The notes: a model not told the origin generated them from the sequence alone. A stretch of DNA of 64,000 nt from Bacillus infantis NRRL B-14911 (GCF_000473245.1 NC_022524.1:1264501-1328500), one strand, 5' to 3'; shown: positions 34,301 to 42,737, counted from the first letter of the stretch. Program-made: numbers and translations.

Positions 34301-34824
34301 CCCACTCAGGGGATATAGCAGGGAAAAAGGCCGATCCTGCAGGAGTCATGTACTTCCATGTCCATAATCCGATTGTGAACTCTCCGAAGCTTCTCACACT
34401 CGATGAGATTGAAGAGGAGATCTTTAAGAAGTTCAAAATGAACGGCCTTCTTCTCGGCGATGAAAATGTTTTAAGGCTCATGGACCAGACACTTGATTCC
34501 GGCGACTCCTCGATTATATCGGCTGGATTTAAAAAGGACGGCACCATCACGAAAAGGTCGAAGGTAGCCACAAGGGACGACTTCGAGAGCCTTCGGAAAT
34601 TTGTCCGGGGAACCTACACAAAAACCGGGGACGCGATCATCAGCGGATCAGCAGATATTTCCCCTTATAAAATGAAGGACAAGGTGCCTTGTACATTCTG
34701 TTCGTTCAAGTCAGTCTGCCAGTTTGATGAATCGGTTGAATCGAATGAGTACAGGGTGCTTTCCCCTAAGTCAAATGAAGAACTGATGGATAAGATACGA
34801 AAGGAGGCGGGAGAGAATGGCTAA
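31333..34824 (+). CDS. addB: ATP-dependent helicase/nuclease subunit AddB
   Basis: This 1163-residue subunit of the AddAB helicase-nuclease processes double-strand DNA ends for RecA, the Gram-positive counterpart of RecBCD. The N-terminal P-loop LGRSGSGKTSLCLEEI is present, the middle is a degenerate helicase, and the C-terminus carries the RecB-type nuclease motif VIDYKSSARDL. The iron-sulfur cysteines are in MELFHSCPFSHFAQ (first) and CTFCSFKSVC (last three). ATG 31333 follows AGGGGAGGA; the length matches B. subtilis AddB (about 1166). It overlaps addA by 8 bp. Confidence 0.96.
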   Translation: MSVRFILGRSGSGKTSLCLEEIREKMKIEPNGHPVVYLVPEQMTFLSEYKLITTPGLGGMIRTQVLSFTRLAWKVLQETGGISRYHLNSTGVNMLIRKIIEDKKDELKIFQRAAGKNGFIGQMEQMLTEFKRYCIEPGALAGKREELESRRGSRGLQDKLHDMELIYKQFEEGLLGKYVDSEDYFRLLTEKAGMSEYLKNAEVYIDGFYSYTPQEYMIIEQLIRVCKRVTVTFTLDRPYKTAVPEDLHLFRMSAESYQSVYEIAGMAGAEMEQEVLLNGQQRWDNDSLRHMERAFSSRPAEPFAGKANVHIAQAVNRRAEIEGAAREIKRLAAEEGYRFKDIALLMRNGSVYHDIIETIFDDYGIPFFIDQKRTMMNHPLIELIRSSLEVITGYWRYEPVFRAVKTELLFPSRADLGVIREKMDKLENYVLAYGVQGEKWTKKDRWNYRRIRGLEFEQIVQTDLEKEREEELNQMRDLIAAPILRLSRRLKKADSGRRLCEAVYLYLEELDIPTKLERWKLEEEDKGNLVKAREHDQAWNAVMELLDQFVEMLGDEKISMKQFASILDSGMESLRFSLVPPAMDQVLAADLDKSRLSDIKAAFVIGLNEGVLPGKFTEEGVLADADREKLLQSGLKIAHGSKVRLLDEDFLAYRAFSTPSSHLYISYPLANEEGKALMPSPYISRANELFPEAGQLMWMADPFELPEEEQLLFAMNEDTSLSYLASQLQMNKRGYKISGIWWDVYNYYHAHPRLGDTARKVLSSLHYENRTARLSEEAAKELYGETIQASVSRMELFHSCPFSHFAQHGLKLRDRKVFRLEAPDIGDLFHAALKFIAETVMDKRMSWSDMTRQECEKLAKEAVEMLAPKLQNEILLSSNRHFYIKRKLENIISRASYILSEHSRASGFSPVGLELGFGPKDKLPPLSFKLRNGTNMELVGRIDRVDKAENENGVYLRVIDYKSSARDLNISEVYYGLALQMLTYLDIIITHSGDIAGKKADPAGVMYFHVHNPIVNSPKLLTLDEIEEEIFKKFKMNGLLLGDENVLRLMDQTLDSGDSSIISAGFKKDGTITKRSKVATRDDFESLRKFVRGTYTKTGDAIISGSADISPYKMKDKVPCTFCSFKSVCQFDESVESNEYRVLSPKSNEELMDKIRKEAGENG

Positions 34825-37800
34825 AGCTATTATTCCTCCAAAGCCGGAGGGGGCAGCCTGGACAGATGACCAGTGGAAGGCAATCATGGCTTCGGGCCAG
34901 GATATCCTTGTGGCTGCAGCTGCAGGCTCCGGAAAAACGGCAGTGCTGGTTGAAAGGATCATCAATAAGATCGTATCCAGGGAAGAGCCGGTCAATGTGG
35001 ATGAGCTCCTCGTCGTGACCTTTACGAATGCGTCTGCCGCAGAGATGAGGCACAGGATCGGGGAGGCACTTGAGAAGGCGATAAACAGGGATCCGCAGTC
35101 TGCGCATTTGCGCAAGCAGCTCAGCCTGCTGAGCAGGGCTTCGATTTCCACTCTTCATTCATTCTGCCTTGAAGTGATCCGGAAATATTATTATCTGATC
35201 GATATCGATCCCGGCTTCCGCATTGCCGATGAGACAGAGGGGCAGCTCCTCAGGGATGAAGTCCTTGAAGAACTGTTCGAAGAAGAATACGGCAAGGAAA
35301 ACAATGAAGACTTTTACCGGCTGGTCGATGCTTTCACGAGCGACAGGAGTGACACAGCCCTCCAGGATATCATCAGGGAACTGTACGATTTTGCACGGTC
35401 CAATCCGGCACCAGATCAATATCTCGATAAAATCTCGGACATGTACGAAGTCAGCAGTGATGCAAAACTGGAAGAGCTTCCGTTCATGTCAAGCGTCTTG
35501 TTTGATATCGGACTGCAGCTTGAGGGAGCAAGGCAGCTGCTGGAAAATGCGCTTGAGCTTGCCAAAACGCCTGGCGGGCCTGCTCCAAGGGCAGAGAATT
35601 ATATGGACGATATCAGGGCAGTTGAGACCTTGATTGCCGCAAACAATGATTCCTGGTCCAGTTTAAATGAAGCCATGCAGCTTTGGAGCTTTGGCCGTGC
35701 GAAAAATTGCAAAGGCGATGAATATGATCCCGATCTGGTCAAGCAGGCCCAAAAGTATAGAGATAAGGCAAAGAAAATGATCCAGGATCTGCAGGCGGAA
35801 TTCTTTTCGCGCAGGCCGGAAAGCTTCATCCGGGATATTGGGGAGATGAAGCCGCATATCGATGTACTCGTCCGGCTCGTCCGGTCCTTTTCAGAGAAAT
35901 TCAACAGTGTGAAAAGTGAGAAGGGACTTGTTGACTTTGCTGATCTGGAGCATTTTTGCCTGGAAATCCTTTCTGATCCTTCTGCAAGGAAGGAGGGAGC
36001 CATCCTGCCTTCAGAGCCAGCTCTTACTTACCGGGACCATTTCAGGGAAGTGCTTGTTGATGAATACCAGGACACCAACATGGTCCAGGAAGCAATCCTG
36101 CAGCTCGTGACGAAGGAGGGGGAAGAGACTGGCAATCTGTTTATGGTTGGAGACGTGAAGCAATCCATTTACCGGTTCAGGCTGGCAGAACCCAATCTGT
36201 TCCTCGGCAAATATACTCGCTTTACTGTGGACGGAGAGAAAACAGGATTAAAGATCGACCTTGCAAGAAACTTCCGCAGCAGAAAGGAAGTGCTTGACGG
36301 GACCAACTTCCTTTTCAAACAGGTGATGGGAAAAAAAGTAGGGGAAATCGATTATGACCAGGCTGCCGAGCTTGTAAAGGGAGCTTCGTATCCTGAAGAC
36401 CTTCCGTATCCTGTTGAGCTTCATCTGATCGACCTGGACGGACAGGAGAAGGCCGAAAGCGGGGAAGCAGATGAAACGGATGCAGGGTATGACCTTGAGG
36501 ATCTCGAGCAATCACAGCATGAAGCAAGGCTGATGGCTGAGAAAATCAAAGAAATGCTGTCATCCGGGAAAAAAGTGTATGAACCGAAATCGGGAGCATA
36601 TCGTCCTTTAATGTACCGCGATATTGTCATCCTTCTAAGGTCGATGACATGGGCTCCGCAGATTATGGAGGAATTCAAAAAGCAGGGAATTCCGATTTAT
36701 GCAAATCTGTCTTCAGGCTATTTTGAAGCTACCGAGATCACCATTATGATGAGCCTTTTAAAAGTGATAGACAATCCGCATCAGGATATCCCGCTTGCCT
36801 CTGTTTTGCGGTCTCCGATAGTCGGCCTTAACGAAGAAGAGCTTGCCCAGATCCGCATCGCCGATAAAAAGGGTTCCTACTATGAAGCGATGAAGGCATT
36901 CTGTGAAACAAAGAAAAGCGGGGATCTGTATGATAAAGTAAAGCCGTTTTTCCTGGATATTGCGGAATGGAGATCGATGGCGAGGAAAGGCGGTCTTTCT
37001 GAATTGATCTGGCAGCTGTACCGGGACACGCATTTCTATGACTTTGCCGGAGGGATGCCCGGCGGCAAGCAAAGACAGGCTAATCTCCGGGCACTGTATG
37101 ACCGGGCACGCCAATATGAGGAAACTTCCTTCAGGGGCCTTTTCCGCTTCCTGCGTTTCATTGAACGGATGAGGGAACGGGGCGATGACCTTGGTGCAGC
37201 GCGCGCACTCGGCGAACAGGAGGATGTGGTGAGGATGATGACCATCCACAGCAGCAAGGGGCTTGAATTTCCTGTCGTCTTTGCTGCAGGCCTGGCAAGG
37301 CAGTTCAATACGATGGATTTGAAAAAAACCTATCTGCTTGATAAGGAATACGGATTTGCGGCCAAATATGTGAATCCGGAGAAGCGGATTTCCTATCCAT
37401 CCCTGCCACAGCTTGCTTTTAAAAGGAAAAAGAAGATGGAAATGCTGGCAGAGGAAATGCGCGTTCTGTATGTAGCACTGACTCGTGCCAAAGAACATCT
37501 TTTTCTTGTGGCAAGCGTGAAAAATGCGGACAAAAAACTGGCCGGCTGGCAGCAGGGTGCCAAAAAAGACAGCTGGCTGCTGGATGAATATGACCGGGCG
37601 GCTGCTTCCAGCTATCTTGATTGGATCGGCTCCGCACTTATCCGCCACCGGGACGGGGAGCCACTGAGAAGCGGGCAGGAGGATGCCGCAGCAGGAAGCC
37701 AGGGAGAAATCGCTTTACATCCTTCATCCTGGAGCGTTGAGGTCAGGCAGGCAGCCGTCACTCCTGCTCAGGATGAGGACAGTGATGAAGCCGGGGAGCA

Positions 37801-38581
37801 GTGGATTGACAGCGTATATGAAGGCAAACCGGTCCCGGCTGAGTCCCCTTTTAAAGAAAAAATAAAGAATTCACTTTCCTGGCAGTACAGCTACCCTTCC
37901 GCAGCTTCCCATAAGTCAAAGCAATCTGTCTCAGAAATGAAGCGGCAGAGTGAAGTGAAGGATGAAGAGAGCGGCAGCGATCTCGTCAGGAATCTGAAAA
38001 AGCCGATCCTGAACCGGCCAAGGTTCATGCAGGAGAAATCAATGACACCTGCCGAAAGGGGCACGGCGATGCATATGGTCATGCAGCATGCAGACCTTTC
38101 CAATCCGGTGACAGAAGAGTCCATTGAGAGACAACTGGCGGAGATGAAAGATCGGGAGCTTCTCACGGATGAGCAAGTCCAGGTGATAGACCCGGCCCTC
38201 ATCGCGGGATTCTTCCAATCGCCTCTTGGCCAGAGGATGAGAAAGGCTGCAAGGATCCAGCGGGAGGTTCCTTTCAACCTGGCATTGCCGGCAAGAACCG
38301 CCTACCCGGACTGGAAGGGCACAGAAGAACCGGTGCTTGTCCAGGGGATCATTGACTGCATTTTCGAGGATGAGCACGGTACAGTCCTGCTTGATTATAA
38401 GTCTGACAGCATCCATGGGCGCTACACGGGCGGATTTGAGGAGGCAATGCCGGTCCTCAAAAGACGGTATGATGTTCAGATAAGCCTGTATGCAAAAGCT
38501 TATGAGGCTATTACTAAGGACCCTGTTGATGAAAGGTATCTATTCTTTTTTGACGGAGGCCATATTTTAAAGCTGGAATAG
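34817..38581 (+). CDS. addA: ATP-dependent helicase/nuclease subunit AddA
   Basis: This 1254-residue UvrD-like 3'-5' helicase with a C-terminal nuclease has Walker A AAAGSGKTAVLVERI (about 36-50), motif II VDEYQDTN, motif III GDVKQSIYRFRLAEP, motif V MMTIHSSKGLEFPVVFAAGLAR and motif VI VALTRAKEHLFLV. The nuclease domain has VQGIIDCIFEDEHGTVLLDYKSDS with the Asp and Lys of the RecB-nuclease core, so both strands can be degraded. A Glu/Ser-rich linker lies near 980-1060. Start ATG 34817 is inside addB after AAGGAGGCGGGAG. It is slightly longer than B. subtilis AddA (about 1232). Confidence 0.96.
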   Translation: MAKAIIPPKPEGAAWTDDQWKAIMASGQDILVAAAAGSGKTAVLVERIINKIVSREEPVNVDELLVVTFTNASAAEMRHRIGEALEKAINRDPQSAHLRKQLSLLSRASISTLHSFCLEVIRKYYYLIDIDPGFRIADETEGQLLRDEVLEELFEEEYGKENNEDFYRLVDAFTSDRSDTALQDIIRELYDFARSNPAPDQYLDKISDMYEVSSDAKLEELPFMSSVLFDIGLQLEGARQLLENALELAKTPGGPAPRAENYMDDIRAVETLIAANNDSWSSLNEAMQLWSFGRAKNCKGDEYDPDLVKQAQKYRDKAKKMIQDLQAEFFSRRPESFIRDIGEMKPHIDVLVRLVRSFSEKFNSVKSEKGLVDFADLEHFCLEILSDPSARKEGAILPSEPALTYRDHFREVLVDEYQDTNMVQEAILQLVTKEGEETGNLFMVGDVKQSIYRFRLAEPNLFLGKYTRFTVDGEKTGLKIDLARNFRSRKEVLDGTNFLFKQVMGKKVGEIDYDQAAELVKGASYPEDLPYPVELHLIDLDGQEKAESGEADETDAGYDLEDLEQSQHEARLMAEKIKEMLSSGKKVYEPKSGAYRPLMYRDIVILLRSMTWAPQIMEEFKKQGIPIYANLSSGYFEATEITIMMSLLKVIDNPHQDIPLASVLRSPIVGLNEEELAQIRIADKKGSYYEAMKAFCETKKSGDLYDKVKPFFLDIAEWRSMARKGGLSELIWQLYRDTHFYDFAGGMPGGKQRQANLRALYDRARQYEETSFRGLFRFLRFIERMRERGDDLGAARALGEQEDVVRMMTIHSSKGLEFPVVFAAGLARQFNTMDLKKTYLLDKEYGFAAKYVNPEKRISYPSLPQLAFKRKKKMEMLAEEMRVLYVALTRAKEHLFLVASVKNADKKLAGWQQGAKKDSWLLDEYDRAAASSYLDWIGSALIRHRDGEPLRSGQEDAAAGSQGEIALHPSSWSVEVRQAAVTPAQDEDSDEAGEQWIDSVYEGKPVPAESPFKEKIKNSLSWQYSYPSAASHKSKQSVSEMKRQSEVKDEESGSDLVRNLKKPILNRPRFMQEKSMTPAERGTAMHMVMQHADLSNPVTEESIERQLAEMKDRELLTDEQVQVIDPALIAGFFQSPLGQRMRKAARIQREVPFNLALPARTAYPDWKGTEEPVLVQGIIDCIFEDEHGTVLLDYKSDSIHGRYTGGFEEAMPVLKRRYDVQISLYAKAYEAITKDPVDERYLFFFDGGHILKLE

Positions 38582-38593
38582 GGATAATAGGAA

Positions 38594-38622
38594 AGCAAAA
38601 GGGGAGACTCTTTTGCTTTTTT
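38594..38622 (+). terminator. Intrinsic terminator after addA
   Basis: AGCAAAAG and CTTTTGCT form an eight-pair stem around an 8-nt loop, followed by TTTTT. Confidence 0.8.
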
Positions 38623-38658
38623 GTTCATTAAGATGAAGTTGGGGAAGGAGCTGACCAC

Positions 38659-38961
38659 ATGGGGAAAAAAAGCCATGCAGAGGGTATATGCGAGCTCTGC
38701 GGACGTAAGCCTGTCGCAGTGACGGTCCATCATCTAACACCGAAGGAGTTCGGCGGAACATTCCTGCCGACGGCCAATCTATGCATTCCGTGTCATAAGC
38801 AGATCCATGCTTTATACCCGAATTCTGAATTGGCAGTGAGGCTGAATACGATCGAACTTTTGAAGGATGATCCCCAGATAGCCAAGTATCTGAAGTGGAT
38901 TAAAAAACAGCCTTCATCAAAGCTGACGAAGGCTAAAAAATCGAATGCAAGAAAAAATTGA
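38659..38961 (+). CDS. yisB: HNH-family small protein, YisB-like
   Basis: This 100-residue protein has a zinc-coordinating HNH fold: CELCGRKP, the HNH core VHHLTPKEFGG, and NLCIPCHKQIHALY, giving two CxxC pairs and the catalytic His residues. B. subtilis yisB holds the same place between the add locus and gerPF. ATG 38659 follows GGGGAAGGAG at a long spacing. Whether it cuts DNA is untested to my knowledge. It is convergent with the gerP operon. Confidence 0.85.
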   Translation: MGKKSHAEGICELCGRKPVAVTVHHLTPKEFGGTFLPTANLCIPCHKQIHALYPNSELAVRLNTIELLKDDPQIAKYLKWIKKQPSSKLTKAKKSNARKN

Positions 38962-39005
38962 GATTGCAAAGGCTGCTGTTATGACGCCGGAAGGAACGGA
39001 AGCCC

Positions 39006-39224
39006 TTAGTTATTCCCGACGTTTGGCTGATCTATCAGATTGGTGTCAAGTACATTGCTGGCATTGAGGCCGTTATTTGTGATGATGAATCCGCCCGTAT
39101 TGAAGGCGCCCTGGCCGCTCGTTGATTTGGAGTTATTTTTTGGGGAGATGTACAGGGCATCCCCGAATTGCACAATTCCCCCTCCAACGTTGACAATCTG
39201 CACAGGTCCGATGATTGCAGGCAT
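39006..39224 (-). CDS. gerPF: Spore germination protein GerPF
   Basis: This 72-residue hydrophobic, Gly/Asn-rich protein is of the GerPF/GerPA type. MPAIIGPVQIVNVGGGIVQFGDALYISPKNNSKSTSGQGAFNTGGF is near-identical in pattern to GerPA in the same operon. GerP proteins are needed for germinants to pass the spore coat. It is the last gene of the gerPABCDEF operon; ATG 39224 follows AAAAGGAAG. A 44-bp gap separates it from gerPE. Confidence 0.95.
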   Translation of the reverse strand: MPAIIGPVQIVNVGGGIVQFGDALYISPKNNSKSTSGQGAFNTGGFIITNNGLNASNVLDTNLIDQPNVGNN

Positions 39225-39268
39225 TGTACCACTTCCTTTTTTCTGGCATTGCTTCTCCGCCCCTTCGG

Positions 39269-39646
39269 TCAGGTTTCCTGAAGAGGCAGGAGCTGGCGGA
39301 TATGCTTGACGCGCGACTCCATAGAAACATGGCCGCTGTTTCCGATATGAACCAGTGATGAAGCTGATATACCGATAATATCTATAGAATCCACTTTAAT
39401 GGCTGGTTTGCCCTGATGTACATACATTTGAAGGGGATCTTCAAGGGCTGGAAGGGGAAGGGGCTCTGTAAAGATAGAATAATCACTGTACCTTCCCTCA
39501 TTTGCGAAAAAGACCTCAGCTTGGCGCTGTACGGCAAGCGCTCTTGAAAACGCCTGTATAAACTCAGAATCTCCCACCTGCAAGATGGAGGAAAAAGAGA
39601 CGGTATCCACATTCAGTTTATTGACTATTGCTGTTCTCTGAAGCAT
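39269..39646 (-). CDS. gerPE: Spore germination protein GerPE
   Basis: This 125-residue spore coat-associated protein has MLQRTAIVNKLNVDTVSFSSILQVGDS and the second copy-like segment IKVDSIDIIGISASSLVHIGNSGHV. The SSxLQVGDS/SSLVHIGNS pattern recurs in GerPB and GerPD. It lies 4 bp after gerPD on the minus strand. It is made in the mother cell and required for normal coat permeability to nutrients. Confidence 0.94.
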   Translation of the reverse strand: MLQRTAIVNKLNVDTVSFSSILQVGDSEFIQAFSRALAVQRQAEVFFANEGRYSDYSIFTEPLPLPALEDPLQMYVHQGKPAIKVDSIDIIGISASSLVHIGNSGHVSMESRVKHIRQLLPLQET

Positions 39647-39650
39647 GTCA

Positions 39651-39827
39651 TCACTCCGGAGTCAGCGGCACGAAGGGTCCTATTATAAGGGATTCCGCCG
39701 GAGTATCAAAGGTTGAGGCAAGCTGGATGGTCTGGGTGTCCCCGACCATGAGCAGAGAGGAGCTTGATACACCGAGTACGCGGATGCTGCCTACATTCAA
39801 GTCTCTGTTATAAACCTCGAAGTTCAT
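39651..39827 (-). CDS. gerPD: Spore germination protein GerPD
   Basis: This 58-residue protein starts MNFEVYNRDLNVGSIRVLGVSSSSLLMVGDTQTIQLASTFDTP. ATG 39827 overlaps the gerPC stop (ATGA); a longer in-frame extension to 39926 lies inside gerPC and is rejected because the shorter protein has the standard GerPD length. The SSSSLLMVGD segment is the motif shared among the small GerP proteins. Confidence 0.93.
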   Translation of the reverse strand: MNFEVYNRDLNVGSIRVLGVSSSSLLMVGDTQTIQLASTFDTPAESLIIGPFVPLTPE

Positions 39828-40441
39828 TCTTTCTTCATCCCTTTCATATTTTCGGGCAGATTCCCAAGGAAGGCTTTCACTCCGTTGCGGATCTCCCCTT
39901 TTATCAGGGAAGCTGCCTCTTTCCACCAGCCTTCGGGATTCCTTGCCATCTGCTGATTATTTTGAGCCTGCTTCACATAGTAATCAACCCTGCTGGGCAG
40001 CTGTTTTTTAACATCTTCTTTTATGAAAGAAAGATAGGAAGAGTCCGCCTCCATATCCAGAGCAGCGGCTGCTTCTGCAAAGACTTGCGGCAGATCTTTC
40101 TCAAGGAAAGCTTCGATATCTTCCTCAATTTCCACGATTCTTTGCATCTGCCCCTGCGGGTTGGCCGGAACAGAGACATTGCTGCCTTTAACGGCAAAGT
40201 CTTCTATTCCCTGGAGCTCCGACGGATTCAATCCGATATTCAGTGTCCCTTCCAAGGTTTCAACCTTCAGCTGGTCGAATTTGTATTCAATGGTATCAAC
40301 CTGTATCGGCGGGCGGTCTTTGAGTGCAATCAGCTGCTGCTGCAGTTCGCCGGCCAATTTCTCCAGCTTTTTGATCCTGCTGTCCTGATACTGGACAAAC
40401 TGATGGAGTTTCTGCATATACGTGTAAAAATCCTGATTCAA
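39824..40441 (-). CDS. gerPC: Spore germination protein GerPC
   Basis: This 205-residue protein is the largest of the operon. It has an N-terminal coiled coil (MNQDFYTYMQKLHQFVQYQDSRIKKLEKLAGELQQQLIAL) and a C-terminal domain with VDTIEYKFDQLKVETLEGTLNIGLNPSELQGIEDFAV. A TTG at 40441 is the start, with AAGGGGTGG about 6 nt upstream. It overlaps gerPD by 4 bp. Confidence 0.93.
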   Translation of the reverse strand: MNQDFYTYMQKLHQFVQYQDSRIKKLEKLAGELQQQLIALKDRPPIQVDTIEYKFDQLKVETLEGTLNIGLNPSELQGIEDFAVKGSNVSVPANPQGQMQRIVEIEEDIEAFLEKDLPQVFAEAAAALDMEADSSYLSFIKEDVKKQLPSRVDYYVKQAQNNQQMARNPEGWWKEAASLIKGEIRNGVKAFLGNLPENMKGMKKE

Positions 40442-40477
40442 GCGGCCACCCCTTTTCTTGTATAGTTTTCCTGGACG

Positions 40478-40708
40478 TTACCTGGCATAAGCGGGGGCAC
40501 TCGGCGTGAGAGGAACTGCCGGCGCTTCGATTGGCGTTCCCCCTGGAGACGATGCCTGGGGTGCAGGCTCCAAGAATCCCCCGGTATTATACAAAAAGGA
40601 AGCAGGCTTAATGATTCCTGCACTTCCAATCTGGAAGACTGATGAGTTAGTCAATCCGCCTATACGAATGTTGTTAATCTGTATTGTTTGCTGTATATAG
40701 AAATTCAT
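40478..40708 (-). CDS. gerPB: Spore germination protein GerPB
   Basis: This 76-residue protein opens with MNFYIQQTIQINNIRIGGLTNSSVFQIGSAGIIKPASFLYNTGGF and has a Pro/Ala-rich C-terminus. The SSVFQIGSAG element is the shared small-GerP motif. It lies 14 bp after gerPA and 36 bp before gerPC on the minus strand, within the same operon. Confidence 0.94.
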   Translation of the reverse strand: MNFYIQQTIQINNIRIGGLTNSSVFQIGSAGIIKPASFLYNTGGFLEPAPQASSPGGTPIEAPAVPLTPSAPAYAR

Positions 40709-40722
40709 AGTATCACCCTATG

Positions 40723-40944
40723 TCAAGCATTGAAATAATTGCCCTGATCGACCCCGTCCTGGTCAAACGTATTGGTCGTGCTCTGCCTGTTATAGACATT
40801 GAGACCATCTCCGGTATTGAACGAGCCAGCGCCGGAAAAGGTTTTGGCATTGGAAAGAGGCATGATTTTGTAGACATCCCCGATATGGAAGACAGAACTG
40901 CTTCCGATTGATACTACCTGTGCGACTCCTACGATTGCCGGCAT
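40723..40944 (-). CDS. gerPA: Spore germination protein GerPA
   Basis: This 73-residue first gene product of the operon reads MPAIVGVAQVVSIGSSSVFHIGDVYKIMPLSNAKTFSGAGSFNTGDGLNV. It is a close paralogue of GerPF in the same operon. A sigma-K-type promoter lies about 35-60 bp upstream. It is required with the other GerP proteins for nutrient access to germinant receptors through the coat. Confidence 0.95.
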   Translation of the reverse strand: MPAIVGVAQVVSIGSSSVFHIGDVYKIMPLSNAKTFSGAGSFNTGDGLNVYNRQSTTNTFDQDGVDQGNYFNA

Positions 40945-40977
40945 ATTAAAACATCCTTTGACTATTGGTTTCTGTAC

Positions 40978-41006
40978 TATCGTATGTGCCTATGGCAGGA
41001 GTGTGA
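40978..41006 (-). promoter_or_regulatory. Sigma-K-type promoter of the gerP operon
   Basis: Reading leftward on the minus strand, CATACGATA (40986-40978) matches the sigma-K -10 consensus CATANNNTA, and an AC dinucleotide lies 16 nt upstream (41004-41003). gerP is known to be transcribed in the mother cell under sigma-K in B. subtilis, so the placement is consistent. Confidence 0.7.
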
Positions 41007-41107
41007 TAAAAAAGCCCAAAATAATGGTGCTGAAGCTATCCTGCTGTGTAATTAAAAGTAAGATATGATAAAATGACAGTAAATTCAGACTTTTAAGGAG
41101 GCTGCTT

Positions 41108-42700
41108 ATGCAAGTACCATTGCTGCTCACACAATTCTTAGACCGCGCCGTTTCGCTGTATGCTGATAAGGAAGCCATTTTTGCCGATGAACGGAGCTTT
41201 ACCTACCAAGAATTGGGCAGCCGGGTGAACAAGCTGTCATTTGGCTTAAAGGGGCTTGGGGTGGAAAAAGGCGACAGGATTGCCTATCTTGCGCCGAATT
41301 CAGTGGAGATGCTGGAAGGGTTTTATGGTGTTTTCCAGACAGGCGGCATCATGGTCCCGCTTAATATCAGATTGAAGCCGGAGGATTATCTTTACATACT
41401 GAACCACAGCGGGGCGAAGGTCCTGTTTGCCGATCAGGATCTTTATCATCTTATCCTGCCGGTCAAGGAACAGCTCCAGACAGTTGAAAAAATTATTGTC
41501 CATTATAAAAATGACCAAACGGCAGAAGTGGGATATGATGATTGGCTCAAAGAGCAGCAAGAGGGCCGGTTTCCCCGGGTGCAGCTGGATGAGAATGACG
41601 TCTGCAGCCTGCTGTATACAAGCGGAACGACCGGAAATCCAAAGGGAGTCATGCTCACCCATCGGAATAACTATCTTCATGCTTTAAGCACGATGCACCA
41701 TCTCAGGGTAACCGACAAGGACGTCCTTGTTCATGTGCTCCCTATGTTCCATGTCAACGGCTGGGGGTCGCCTTTCTATTACACTGCAAACGGCGCATCC
41801 CAGGTATGCCTGAGGAAGGCAGATCCTGAAACCATCTTCCAGGCTCTGATGAAGCACAATGGGACAGTCCTCCATATGGCGCCTACGGTTCTTAATTCGC
41901 TGCTGCAATATCATGGCAGCAGCAAGCTGCCGGCAGGAGGAGATGTTCGTGTAGTCATTGCCGGTTCTGCACCTCCGCCGGCATTTGTTGCAAAGGCAGA
42001 AAGGGAATTGGGATGGGAATTCATCCAGGTGTACGGAATGACGGAATCTTCCCCGCTCAGCACAATTTCTTCTATCCGGTCCCATCTATCAAATCTGCCG
42101 GAGGAAGAACAATACCGAATGAAAGCAAAAGCCGGCTATAGCATGATTGGCTGTGAAGTGAAGGTTGTTGATGAGAACGGAGAAGCTGTCAGGTATGACG
42201 GTAAGCAAATAGGTGAAGTGATCACAAGAAGCAATGGAGTCATGAAAGGCTACTGGAAGAATGAAGAGGCGACGATGGAAGCGATCCGCGGCGGCTGGCT
42301 TTTTACAGGAGATATGGCCACTGTGGATCTTCACGGCAATATAGATATTGTAGACCGAAAGAAGGACATCATCATTTCCGGAGGGGAAAATATCTCTTCC
42401 ATTGAGGTGGAAGGGGTGCTCTATGACCATCCGGCTGTACTCGAGGCTGCTGTCATTGCCGTGCCTCATGAAAAATGGGGAGAAACGCCGCATGCCTTCA
42501 TTGTGAAAAAGGAAGATGCAGAAATAGCCGCAGAAGACTTCATCCTGTTTACCAGGGAAAGGCTGGCTCATTTTAAAGCTATAACAGGTGTGACCTTCGT
42601 GAAGGAGCTTCCGAAGACCGCATCCGGAAAAATACAGAAAATCCGGCTCCGTCAAGAATACTGGAAGGCTGACGGAAAAGGCGGGCGTTTTGTCAACTAA
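41108..42700 (+). CDS. Long-chain fatty acid-CoA ligase family protein
   Basis: This 530-residue ANL-superfamily ligase activates fatty acids with ATP and CoA. Motifs are LLYTSGTTGNPKGVMLTHRN (P-loop), VYGMTESSPL, GWLFTGDMATVDLHGNIDIVDRKKDIIISGGENISS and the catalytic Lys in LPKTASGKIQK. The segment GWLFTGDMA...IDIVDRKKDIIISGGENISSIEVE is typical of fatty-acyl-CoA synthetases of the LcfB/YngI/fadD3-like group. ATG 41108 follows AAGGAGG. It is divergent from gerP and has its own terminator. It is a separate unit from the ligase at 27593, without the 11-bp repeat. Confidence 0.9.
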   Translation: MQVPLLLTQFLDRAVSLYADKEAIFADERSFTYQELGSRVNKLSFGLKGLGVEKGDRIAYLAPNSVEMLEGFYGVFQTGGIMVPLNIRLKPEDYLYILNHSGAKVLFADQDLYHLILPVKEQLQTVEKIIVHYKNDQTAEVGYDDWLKEQQEGRFPRVQLDENDVCSLLYTSGTTGNPKGVMLTHRNNYLHALSTMHHLRVTDKDVLVHVLPMFHVNGWGSPFYYTANGASQVCLRKADPETIFQALMKHNGTVLHMAPTVLNSLLQYHGSSKLPAGGDVRVVIAGSAPPPAFVAKAERELGWEFIQVYGMTESSPLSTISSIRSHLSNLPEEEQYRMKAKAGYSMIGCEVKVVDENGEAVRYDGKQIGEVITRSNGVMKGYWKNEEATMEAIRGGWLFTGDMATVDLHGNIDIVDRKKDIIISGGENISSIEVEGVLYDHPAVLEAAVIAVPHEKWGETPHAFIVKKEDAEIAAEDFILFTRERLAHFKAITGVTFVKELPKTASGKIQKIRLRQEYWKADGKGGRFVN

Positions 42701-42712
42701 AGCAAACATGAG

Positions 42713-42737
42713 AAAGGGCCGCGGACTGTGGCCTTTT
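42713..42737 (+). terminator. Intrinsic terminator after the second CoA-ligase gene
   Basis: AAAGGGCC and GGCCTTTT form a short stem (one G bulge) followed by a run of T. Confidence 0.6.

Noticed and set aside
36758-37648. 296-codon frame antisense to addA
   Set aside because: It overlaps conserved helicase motifs of AddA and has random-looking composition.
39764-40465. 233-codon open frame on the plus strand across the gerP operon
   Set aside because: It is antisense to gerPC and gerPD, which have clear family sequence, overlaps and ribosome-binding sites; the plus-strand translation has no recognisable domain.
41036-41060. TGTAAT...GTAAG before the second CoA ligase as another BTAD site
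   Set aside because: The halves are 10 bp apart with several mismatches, so no link to the 17411 and 27530 sites is claimed.
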